From Asticcacaulis endophyticus (GTDB lineage: Bacteria > Pseudomonadota > Alphaproteobacteria > Caulobacterales > Caulobacteraceae): a DNA stretch of 64,000 nucleotides. The translations under genes and the position numbers were made by a program. The stretch spans positions 1,479,722-1,543,721 of the forward strand of contig NZ_BMZB01000001.1 in NCBI RefSeq assembly GCF_014652575.1. Reading direction: 5' to 3'. Below are positions 8,992-16,640 of this stretch, one piece after another. Position 1 is the stretch's first letter. The number at the start of each line of letters is the position of its first letter. The notes under the pieces are model-generated. The model made no database searches, was not told the DNA's origin, and saw only the letters and a program-made list of their open reading frames with translations.

Positions 8992-10320
8992 ATGAGTGAA
9001 TCAACGGGGGGCACCGCAGCCCCGCAGCCGGGCACCATGCCTGAGAGCCGGATGAGCAAATACCGCTGGGTGATCGTCACCCTGTTGTTTATCGCTATCG
9101 GCATCAACTATATTGACCGCCAGATGATCGGCATCCTGAAGGGCACGCTGCAGGAAGACCTGAAATGGACGGAAATCCAATATGCCAATATCGTTTTCTG
9201 GTTTCAGTGCGCCTATGCCATCGGCTTTCTGACCTTCGGACGGGTTATCGACCGGGTCGGCGTTAAGATCGGCTATGCCGTCGCCTTCACCATCTGGACG
9301 ATTGCCTCGATCGGACACGGCCTGATCCATACGGTGACCCAGTTTGCTCTGGCCCGCTTTGTTCTGGGCTTTGGTGAATCGGGCAGCTTCCCGTCATCGC
9401 TCAAGGCCGTATCGGAATGGTTCCCACAAAAAGAACGCGCGCAGGCCGTCGGCATTTTTAACGCCGGGACCGCTATGGGCCCGATCATCACCCCGCTTTT
9501 GGTGCCCGCGATTACGCTGGCGTTCGGCTGGCGCGCCGCCTTTATCTCAATCGGTATTGTGACGGCCCTGTGGCTGGTGGCGTGGATGCTGATGTACCGT
9601 CAGCCGGAAAAGCACCCCAAGGTCAATGCCGCCGAACTGGCGCACATCCGCTCGGATGTTGATCAGCACTCCGGTGAAGCGATTGAGAAAATCTCATGGT
9701 TTAAGCTTCTGACCTTCCGCGGCACCTGGGCCTATGCGCTGGGTAAGTTCCTGACCGATCCGATCTGGTGGCTTTATCTGTTCTGGTTGCCGGACTTTCT
9801 GGGAAAATCCTACGGGCTTGACCTCAAAAGCTTCGGGCCGCCGCTGATTGCTATCTATATTCTGGCCGATGTAGGCTCGGTCGCGGGCGGCTGGTCGTCG
9901 TCTAAGCAAATTCAGATGGGCCGCACCCCTAATGCCGCCCGTAAGACCACCATGCTGTTGTGCGCGTTTGCGGTTATACCCATCGTGTTTGCCCAGTTTG
10001 TCGGCAATCTGTGGGGCGCTGTGGCCATTATTGGTCTGGCGGCTGCGGCTCACCAGGCATGGTCAGCCAACCTGATGACCCTGCCATCGGATATTTTCCC
10101 AAAGGCGGCGGTAGCTTCGGTCATCGGCATCGGCGGTACGGCGGGCGCCATCGGCGGTATGCTGATGACCACCTATAACGGCTATATTCTTGAGTTCTTT
10201 GGCTCATATCAGCCGATCTTCATCGTGGCGGGCAGTGCCTATCTGGTGGCGATTACGGTCATCCACCTGCTGACGCCGCACCTCAAGCGGATACCGATCG
10301 AAAAGATCCGGGTCGGCTAA
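8992..10320 (+). CDS. MFS transporter of the anion:cation symporter family, hexuronate (ExuT)-like
   Basis: 442 residues with 12 predicted helices, importing an organic anion with protons. The N-terminal half carries NYIDRQMIGILKGTLQEDLKW and the GFGESGSFPSSLKAVSEWFP segment typical of ACS-family carriers for glucuronate, galacturonate, galactarate or related sugar acids. The start at 8992 is chosen because AAGGGA lies 7 bases upstream and the protein aligns with family N-termini there; an upstream GTG at 8914 would add an unlikely leader. A GntR-type operator upstream supports a hexuronate role. The exact substrate is not determined. Confidence 0.85.
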   Translation: MSESTGGTAAPQPGTMPESRMSKYRWVIVTLLFIAIGINYIDRQMIGILKGTLQEDLKWTEIQYANIVFWFQCAYAIGFLTFGRVIDRVGVKIGYAVAFTIWTIASIGHGLIHTVTQFALARFVLGFGESGSFPSSLKAVSEWFPQKERAQAVGIFNAGTAMGPIITPLLVPAITLAFGWRAAFISIGIVTALWLVAWMLMYRQPEKHPKVNAAELAHIRSDVDQHSGEAIEKISWFKLLTFRGTWAYALGKFLTDPIWWLYLFWLPDFLGKSYGLDLKSFGPPLIAIYILADVGSVAGGWSSSKQIQMGRTPNAARKTTMLLCAFAVIPIVFAQFVGNLWGAVAIIGLAAAAHQAWSANLMTLPSDIFPKAAVASVIGIGGTAGAIGGMLMTTYNGYILEFFGSYQPIFIVAGSAYLVAITVIHLLTPHLKRIPIEKIRVG

Positions 10321-10346
10321 ACCGGCGGATATCCAACTCTCAAAAA

Positions 10347-10379
10347 AGCGCCGCTCTCTTACGGGAGCGGCGCTATTTT
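10347..10379. terminator. Bidirectional terminator between MFS carrier and flippase genes
   Basis: Ten-base-pair stem AGCGCCGCTC/GAGCGGCGCT with T-rich sequence on the plus side and a run of A on the other side, so it can end transcription of both convergent genes. Confidence 0.85.
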
Positions 10380-10382
10380 TAT

Positions 10383-10433
10383 AAGCGCTTGCCAAAAAGT
10401 GTATGCGGTTTTTGGAAATAAAAGCGCGTCAAA
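10383..10433. repeat. Short palindromic intergenic repeat, copy A
   Basis: About 51 bases with the pattern AGCGC..CCAAAAAGTG..GCGG-TTTTTGG..GCGCGTCAA. The same pattern recurs at 45030-45082, 47526-47575 and 49164-49214. The ends (AGCGC / GCGCGT) and the centre (CCAAAAA / TTTTTGG) can pair. This is the most diverged of the four copies. Confidence 0.75.
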
Positions 10434-10438
10434 AAACC

Positions 10439-11965
10439 TTAAGCGCGGCGGCGCAAACGCCTGACGATGCCCTGCCCCTTATGGACGATCGTGTGTTCAA
10501 TCGTATTGGGTCGCCCGGTCAGCGTCCACACCGAGAACACAACGCCGACATACACGATCAGGGCCGGGGCGACGACCAATCCAATGCTGATGACCTCTAG
10601 CCATATGCCTTTGTCAAACCAGACCAGCGGTTTCAGGCCGTAAATCGTCGCGGCCATCGCAAGAAGGCCCAGCATATAGGGGACTAACGCGCCGATCTGA
10701 TCGCGGATTTTCAGACCGATCAGGGTACGCACGCTGAACATGGAGAAGATAACCACGGCGGTGGCGGCTATGGCCTGAGTGGCAATCGCGCCGTAAACGC
10801 CGTACTGGCTGGCGGCAAACAGCATGATCGGCAGCTTGACGGCCAGTTCGGCCACCCCGCGCATCGACACAAACTGGTTGCGGTTTAGCACCATCGCCAG
10901 ACACGGCAGCGGAAACGACGGCAGCACAATCATCGCGGTCAGGGCCAGCGCGGTAAGGTATGGCGCGGCCTCCAGCCACTTATCACCAAACAGCACATTC
11001 AGCACCGGCGTCGACAACATGGCCAGCGACAGCAAAACCGGCGTAATCAGCATGGGTATGCCGGCTGAGGCCTTAAGATAGGCGGCCCCCAGATCTTTGG
11101 GCGATTGAATGAGGGTCGCAAAGGCGGCGTTAATCGGCCCAATGGTCGGCAGGGCAATGGCTTGATAAGGGATATTGACCATATCGGTCGCCGCCGTAAA
11201 CCGCCCAAATGGCACAAGATCAATGTAGCGCGGCAGGATCAGCCGGTCCATTTGCCAGTTCACGGACGATATAAACTGCGTCAGGGTGCTCCAGCCAACG
11301 ACATTGGCAAAGCGCGGCCATTCCTTAAAGGTCAGGGACGGCTTCATGGGCGCAAACACATAGGTCAGGGACACAAACACGACCGCCGTGGTGATGGTGC
11401 CGATGGCCAGCGCCCAGTAGCTGCGGGTCAGAATGGCGACGGTCGCCACCACGATCAGGGAGACGCTTTTGGACGCCACATCCAGTATAAAACTTTTGCT
11501 GAAATCAAAGCGCTTGGCAAACAGGATAAGCCGTGGGCTGATCAGGCCGCGCATGATGGGTGAGATCGCCAGACACGCAATCAGCGGCAGCAGGCGCGGC
11601 TCATTGTAAAACAGCGACATGGGCCAGGCCAGCGCCCCCAGCACCGCCGCCACAATCAAACTGCGCATCAGGCCGAGCGTAAAGGCCGTGTTGAACATGT
11701 CATCGGTCAGATGCTCTTCGCGCAGCAAAATCGTCGTAATCGGCAGGTCAAGCACGGTCTCGACGATAAACACCGACGTCATGGCCATGGCCACCAGCCC
11801 GAAATCCGCAGGCCCTAAAAAGCGCGCCAGTATAAGCAGGGCGATAAAATCGAGCACCTTGGCCAGTAACCGCCCGCTGATCGACCACGCCCCGGCCTTG
11901 GCGGTGCGGCCTGATAAGGATGGGTTCGGGGTATCGCCGGGAGAGGGGGCGGGCTGGTCGGTCAT
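10439..11965 (-). CDS. Oligosaccharide flippase family protein (Wzx/polysaccharide biosynthesis)
   Basis: 508 residues with about 12-14 hydrophobic helices; the N-terminal pattern AKAGAWSISGRLLAKVLDFIALLILARFLGPADFGLVAMA is typical of MATE-like polysaccharide flippases (Polysacc_synt families), including the hallmark RxLxPxDFGL segment. It would move undecaprenyl-linked sugar units across the inner membrane for exopolysaccharide, holdfast or O-antigen. No glycosyltransferase cluster adjoins it here, so the glycan cannot be named. ATG at 11965 is preceded by GGAAACCTG. It ends opposite the bidirectional terminator. Confidence 0.88.
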   Translation of the reverse strand: MTDQPAPSPGDTPNPSLSGRTAKAGAWSISGRLLAKVLDFIALLILARFLGPADFGLVAMAMTSVFIVETVLDLPITTILLREEHLTDDMFNTAFTLGLMRSLIVAAVLGALAWPMSLFYNEPRLLPLIACLAISPIMRGLISPRLILFAKRFDFSKSFILDVASKSVSLIVVATVAILTRSYWALAIGTITTAVVFVSLTYVFAPMKPSLTFKEWPRFANVVGWSTLTQFISSVNWQMDRLILPRYIDLVPFGRFTAATDMVNIPYQAIALPTIGPINAAFATLIQSPKDLGAAYLKASAGIPMLITPVLLSLAMLSTPVLNVLFGDKWLEAAPYLTALALTAMIVLPSFPLPCLAMVLNRNQFVSMRGVAELAVKLPIMLFAASQYGVYGAIATQAIAATAVVIFSMFSVRTLIGLKIRDQIGALVPYMLGLLAMAATIYGLKPLVWFDKGIWLEVISIGLVVAPALIVYVGVVFSVWTLTGRPNTIEHTIVHKGQGIVRRLRRRA

Positions 11966-12165
11966 CAGGTTTCCGGGCGGTACAGATTGACGGGCGAGAT
12001 GCCCCGGCTATTGGCACACAGCGCGCGCGTAGGGCAAGGCGTGCGCCGGTTATTACCATAGTTATAAGCCATTAGGATTTCCCTACCGGCTTTGAGTGTG
12101 GTCTGTGCGCCACAGGCGAGGCCTTAACGAACAACGGCCTCCGCTGTGTCGCAATTTACACAAAT

Positions 12166-12209
12166 CTGTCACATGTCCATGTCGGTTCTGTCATATAGGG
12201 CCCCTATAA
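12166..12209 (+). promoter_or_regulatory. Candidate PhoB-dependent promoter of the lipoprotein/TonB receptor operon
   Basis: CTGTCAC (12166-12172) and CTGTCAT (12188-12194) match the Pho-box half-site and start exactly 22 bases apart, two 11-base repeats; the middle register (12177) is degenerate. CTATAA (12204-12209) follows the last half-site by 9 bases, the spacing at which PhoB half-sites replace a -35 element. The -10 lies in the perfect inverted repeat TATAGGG-C-CCCTATA (12194-12208), so a second factor may act there. Translation starts 84 bases downstream. Confidence 0.5.
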
Positions 12210-12292
12210 GCCCCCTTAAGGCAAAACGACCTTTGTTGTGGGGGAGAGCGGTCTTCGCTCTTCGACGCCTGTCAAACGTTGGAGACAAAGAC

Positions 12293-13756
12293 ATGATCAA
12301 ATCCAGAAAATTCCGTATCGCCCTTATGACCGGCGGCGCTGCGCTTGGCGTAGCCCTGACGCTGGCCGCTTGTGGCGGTGCTGACGGCGTGGCCTCACCT
12401 GGCGAAGGCGTCCTGGTTGGCGGCGGTTCGTCGTCTTCGAGCAGCAGTTCTACACCTGGAAATGGTACACCGGCTACGGCATGTCCGACCGGCCTGCTGG
12501 ATGGTGGCCTGGTTGCCAACAACACCCTGCGTGCCTGTCAGTTGCCAAACCTGATCACCGGTGATCTGGTTCTGAACAAGGTCGCGGGTGCGGTTTATTC
12601 CATTAACGGTCGCGTTCAGGTCGGTGACGACCTCGGCGCTAACCCGGCTGCCCCGCTGGCGGGCACCAAAGGCACCCTGACTATCGCTCCGGGCGTGAAG
12701 ATCTTCGGCTCAGCCGGTCTTGACTACCTGATCATCAGCCGCGGTTCGCAAATCTTCGCGTCGGGCACCGCCTCTGAACCGATTATCTTCACCTCCAAGC
12801 AAGGCATCGAAGGCACCGCCGGTGCTAACGCCATCGGTCAATGGGGTGGTCTGGTCATCGCCGGTCGCGCACCGTCCAATGTCTGCCCGGCTGGTGTCAC
12901 CCCGCCGAACGTCGCCTGTTCCGAAGGTCAGGTCGAAGGCACCAACGCATTCTACGGCGGCAACACGGCTAACGACAACTCCGGCATCCTGAAGTACGTC
13001 CGCGTACAGCACTCCGGCTTTGAAGTTCTGCCCGCCAAGGAACTGAACGGCATCACCTTCGCCGGCGTCGGTTCGGGCACCACGGTTGATTACGTTCAGG
13101 TTCATAACTCGTCCGACGACGGCATGGAAATGTTCGGCGGCACGCTCAACCTGAAGCACATCATCCTGACCGGCAACGACGACGACAGCCTCGACACCGA
13201 CAACGGCTACCGCGGCGCGGTCCAGTTCCTGATCGTTAAGCAACGTGACAACGGCGGTGACCGTCTGTTTGAAATGTCCTGCGCCGGCAACGCGGCTTAC
13301 TGCTCGCATCCGATGATCTCCAACGCCACCTTGATCCGCCGCTCGTCGGTCGCGTCGAACGGCCTGGAACTGAACACCGGCACGGACCTGACCCTGATCA
13401 ACTCGGTGATCCACAACACCTCGGCCACCACCACGACCGGCATCCGTATCACTGATGTCGCGACTCAAACCGCGGCACCGACCTTTAGCTCGGTCTACAT
13501 GTCAGGCTTTGCCACCCAGTTTGCCTCTTCCGGCAACACGGCGGCGATCTTCACCGGCGGCACCAACAACACCGCTAACGGCACGTCGACCCTGGTTGAT
13601 TTCGTGAACGGCGCCAATGAAACCGCCGTCACGGTCACTCCGGCAACCGCCGTCAACGCCGTCTTCTCCAGCGTCACCTATGTCGGCGCCGTGAAAGATG
13701 CCAACGACAACTGGTGGAAGGGCTGGTCCTGCGGTCTGGACAGCAACCCTTGCTAA
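12293..13756 (+). CDS. Secreted beta-helix lipoprotein paired with a TonB-dependent receptor
   Basis: 487 residues. A signal peptide ends in the lipobox LAAC (Cys27), followed by a Gly and eight-Ser linker, so the protein is probably lipid-anchored on the outer membrane, possibly at the surface. The body has repeated short strands (QWGGLVIAGRAP, GILKYVRVQHSG, GTTVDYVQVHNSSDDGMEMFGG, LKHIILTGNDDDSLDTDNGYRG) that look like coils of a right-handed parallel beta-helix with Asp-rich, possibly metal-binding turns. Similar proteins accompany TonB receptors in Bacteroidetes and Proteobacteria, but no function is established. GGAG upstream of 12293 fixes the start. Six Cys residues in the mature part suggest disulfides. 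Confidence 0.75.
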   Translation: MIKSRKFRIALMTGGAALGVALTLAACGGADGVASPGEGVLVGGGSSSSSSSSTPGNGTPATACPTGLLDGGLVANNTLRACQLPNLITGDLVLNKVAGAVYSINGRVQVGDDLGANPAAPLAGTKGTLTIAPGVKIFGSAGLDYLIISRGSQIFASGTASEPIIFTSKQGIEGTAGANAIGQWGGLVIAGRAPSNVCPAGVTPPNVACSEGQVEGTNAFYGGNTANDNSGILKYVRVQHSGFEVLPAKELNGITFAGVGSGTTVDYVQVHNSSDDGMEMFGGTLNLKHIILTGNDDDSLDTDNGYRGAVQFLIVKQRDNGGDRLFEMSCAGNAAYCSHPMISNATLIRRSSVASNGLELNTGTDLTLINSVIHNTSATTTTGIRITDVATQTAAPTFSSVYMSGFATQFASSGNTAAIFTGGTNNTANGTSTLVDFVNGANETAVTVTPATAVNAVFSSVTYVGAVKDANDNWWKGWSCGLDSNPC

Positions 13757-13779
13757 TCAAAGCATAAGCGCCTGATGCG

Positions 13780-13814
13780 GGGCGTCAGGCCGGCTATGGC
13801 CCGACGCCCTTTTT
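13780..13814 (+). terminator. Intercistronic terminator/attenuator between lipoprotein and TonB receptor genes
   Basis: GGGCGTC (13780-13786) pairs with GACGCCC (13803-13809), with an inner GGCC/GGCC pairing, followed by TTTTTCCTTTTTTT. It ends 31 bases before the receptor start, so some read-through must occur unless the receptor has its own promoter. The arrangement would give more lipoprotein than receptor. Confidence 0.7.
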
Positions 13815-13844
13815 CCTTTTTTTGATCAGCAAAGGTTTGATCAC

Positions 13845-16484
13845 ATGAAGCCCACAACCCTGTCTCTGGCCGTGCTTATGGCGACCTCGGCGCTGATCGC
13901 GCCCTGGGCCGCTATTGCTCAGGAAGCCCCACCGGCTGACGTCCAGCCCGAAGTTACCGATACCGCCGCCGAAGAACCCATCACCGAAGTGACGGTGAAG
14001 GGCAAGTTCGTGCCGAACTCCATGCGCCGCACCGCCGAAGTCGTCTCCATCATGACCTCGGAAGACCTAAAGCGTACCGGCGATGACTCGGCAGCCACTG
14101 CCCTTACCCGCGTGACCGGTCTGTCGCTGGTCGAAGGCCGTTTCGTTTATGTGCGTGGTCTGGGCGAGCGTTATTCGTCAGCCCTTCTGAACGGTTCGCC
14201 CTTGCCGTCGCCTGAGCCGCTTCAGCGCGTCGTGCCGCTCGACCTGTTCCCGTCCTCGATCCTGAGCCGCCTGTCGGTTCAAAAGACCCACTCGGCTGAT
14301 TACTGGGGTGAATTCGGTGGCGGCGTGGTCGACCTTAAGACCGTGACGACCCCGGCATCGCCTTTCCTGTCGCTGAGCGTCAGCACAGGCGGCAATACCG
14401 AAACGACCGGCCAGCACGCCTTTACGCACTACGGTTCCGACAGCGACTGGTTCGGCTTTGATGACGGCACGCGTAAGTTACCTTTGCGCCTGCGTCAGGC
14501 CATCGCCACCGGCAAGCAGGTCACGCAGGGCAATTTCACCGACACCGAACTGCAAAAAATCGGTCAGGACTTTGTCAACGCGCCGCTTAACCTCATTCAG
14601 GAAACCGACAGCTTACCGGCCAATCTCAGCTTCAACGTCGTCGGGGGCCGCAGCTTTGATGTTGCCGCTGGTGAACTGGGCGTGATCGGTCTGGTCGACT
14701 TCTCCAATAGCTGGAAAGTCCGCAATGGTATCCAGCAGACCGCCGTGAACGACCTGGATAAGCTGGCCGTCTATGACGATTACGACTATTCGACCTCGGA
14801 AAATAACGTCAGCCTGAACGGCCTGTTCGGTCTGGGTTTCCGTCAGGCCAAGCATTCGGTGCAGTGGACCAACCTGTTCATCCGCAACACCACCAAGCGC
14901 ACTCAGGTTCGCGAAGGCTATGACGGCGCCAATGGCGAAGTCCGCCGCCGTGAACAAAGCGGCTGGTATGAGCGTCAGTTGTTCTCGACCCAGTTGAACG
15001 GCAACTCCGATCTGACCGACAAGCTGACCCTGAACTGGCGCGCCTCCTACGCGCAAACCGAGCGTGACGTGCCGTACGAAAAGTCGATCACTTACGGTGT
15101 CGGCCTCGAAGGGCGCTGGTATCACGATGCGTCGCGCGTGCGTAACCGCACCGATTTCTCGGAACTGAACGATAAGGTCAAGAGCGCAGGCGCCAGCCTC
15201 GATTATGACTTCTCGCTCGGCGAAGGCCGTGACGGCACCCTGACCGGCGGTTTTGATATCCTTGAGAACAAGCGTGATGCCTGGAACCGTCAGTTCAGCT
15301 ATCTGACGCCGAACAACACCCTGCCGACCCCGGTGCAGTATACCCGTGTTGACTTCCTGCTATCGGACTTCAACATCTCGCCGGATCGTCTGGTGTTGAC
15401 CGAAGTCACCGGCGGCGACGGCGCTGCGGCTTACGAAGGCGGTCTGTTCGTCAATGCAGCCTTCGCCAAGGTCGATGTCGAAGTCATTCCGCTGGTGCGT
15501 GTCGCGGCGGGCTTACGCTTTGAATCCGCCAAGCAGCGCATCACCACGGTCAATCTGTTCACGTCGGGCACAACACCCACACCGATCACACCGCTGAAGG
15601 AAGAATACCTCCTGCCTTCGGCCACCGTGACCTGGAACTTTGCCGACGACATGCAGTTGCGCGGCGGTATCTCCAAGACCATCGGTCGTCCGCAATTCCG
15701 CGAACTGGCCCCGCAGGTCTATCTTGACCCTGAACAGGATCGTCTGTTCGTCGGCAACCCGTTCCTGAAGGACACCGAAATCACTAATTTCGATGCCCGT
15801 TATGAGTGGTACTACGACGCCGGTCAGTACATCACCGCCGGCCTGTTCTATAAGGACATCGAAAAGCCGGTCGAAGCCACCATCCTTGATACCGGTTCCG
15901 GTGAAGGCCAGCAGTCCTACATCAACGCGCCGAAAGCCACGCTGATCGGGATGGAATTCGACTACAAGGGCGAGTTTGACTCCCCCGTAGAAGGCGCATG
16001 GTTTGCCTCGAAAAAGTGGCTGGTCGCCGCCAACTATACCTGGACGGACTCAGAAGTGACCGCAAAGTCCGGTGACGTGGTTTACACCGCGGCCAACCAG
16101 GGCATGCCGACACCCGCCACCAACTACATCCTCGACGGCTCGCGTCTTCAGGGCCAGTCGGAGCATGTGGCCAACGTCCAGTTCGGCTGGAACGACCTTG
16201 AAGCCAAGTCACAAGCCACACTTCTGCTGACCTACGTCTCCGAGCGCGTCTCTGCCCGTGGCAAGCCGGGCTATCCTGACTACATTCAGGAGCCGGGCGC
16301 CATGCTCGACTTCACCTACCGTAAGGGCTTTGACGCCTTCGGTCAGGAACTGAACTTCGGTCTGGAAGTTCGCAACCTGCTCGGCACCGAATACGAAGAG
16401 TACCAGGAGCGCAATGGCCGCGTAAATATCAACAACTACGATATCGGCCAGAGCGTCTCGGTCAGCCTGTCGACCCAGTTCTAA
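13845..16484 (+). CDS. TonB-dependent outer-membrane receptor
   Basis: 879 residues. A signal peptide (cleavage near AIAQ) precedes a plug domain with ITEVTVKGKFVPNSMRRTAEVVS, a VYVRGLGERYSSALLNG motif and EFGGGVVDLKT, then a large beta-barrel ending in the aromatic C-terminus SVSLSTQF. No STN signalling domain is present. It belongs to a receptor group that occurs next to secreted lipoproteins or enzymes rather than siderophore genes. Paired with the lipoprotein at 12293 it probably imports a ligand captured or released by that protein; the candidate Pho box points to a phosphate-containing substrate, which is inference. Confidence 0.88.
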   Translation: MKPTTLSLAVLMATSALIAPWAAIAQEAPPADVQPEVTDTAAEEPITEVTVKGKFVPNSMRRTAEVVSIMTSEDLKRTGDDSAATALTRVTGLSLVEGRFVYVRGLGERYSSALLNGSPLPSPEPLQRVVPLDLFPSSILSRLSVQKTHSADYWGEFGGGVVDLKTVTTPASPFLSLSVSTGGNTETTGQHAFTHYGSDSDWFGFDDGTRKLPLRLRQAIATGKQVTQGNFTDTELQKIGQDFVNAPLNLIQETDSLPANLSFNVVGGRSFDVAAGELGVIGLVDFSNSWKVRNGIQQTAVNDLDKLAVYDDYDYSTSENNVSLNGLFGLGFRQAKHSVQWTNLFIRNTTKRTQVREGYDGANGEVRRREQSGWYERQLFSTQLNGNSDLTDKLTLNWRASYAQTERDVPYEKSITYGVGLEGRWYHDASRVRNRTDFSELNDKVKSAGASLDYDFSLGEGRDGTLTGGFDILENKRDAWNRQFSYLTPNNTLPTPVQYTRVDFLLSDFNISPDRLVLTEVTGGDGAAAYEGGLFVNAAFAKVDVEVIPLVRVAAGLRFESAKQRITTVNLFTSGTTPTPITPLKEEYLLPSATVTWNFADDMQLRGGISKTIGRPQFRELAPQVYLDPEQDRLFVGNPFLKDTEITNFDARYEWYYDAGQYITAGLFYKDIEKPVEATILDTGSGEGQQSYINAPKATLIGMEFDYKGEFDSPVEGAWFASKKWLVAANYTWTDSEVTAKSGDVVYTAANQGMPTPATNYILDGSRLQGQSEHVANVQFGWNDLEAKSQATLLLTYVSERVSARGKPGYPDYIQEPGAMLDFTYRKGFDAFGQELNFGLEVRNLLGTEYEEYQERNGRVNINNYDIGQSVSVSLSTQF

Positions 16485-16506
16485 GATAGCTGATCTGGAT
16501 AAATTT

Positions 16507-16540
16507 AAGCCCCTTCGCTTCTGGCGGAGGGGCTTTCTTT
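16507..16540 (+). terminator. Rho-independent terminator after the TonB receptor gene
   Basis: AAGCCCCTTCGC pairs with GCGGAGGGGCTT and is followed by TCTTT; 23 bases after the stop codon. Confidence 0.85.
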
Positions 16541-16560
16541 ATACAAAATGGCCAGAATAT

Positions 16561-16597
16561 AAAAAGGCCAGAGCATCATAAATGCTCCGGCCTTTTC
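16561..16597 (-). terminator. Rho-independent terminator after the siderophore receptor gene
   Basis: On the minus strand AAAAGGCCGGAGCA pairs with TGCTCTGGCCTTTTT, 44 bases beyond the stop of the receptor gene. Confidence 0.8.
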
Positions 16598-16640
16598 ATT
16601 GTGGAGATGTGCGCCTAATCAGGCTTAGCCCGGCTTAATC

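Noticed and set aside
12710-13468. 252-codon minus-strand ORF inside the lipoprotein gene
   Set aside because: Valine/arginine-rich antisense shadow caused by codon bias of the true gene on the other strand.
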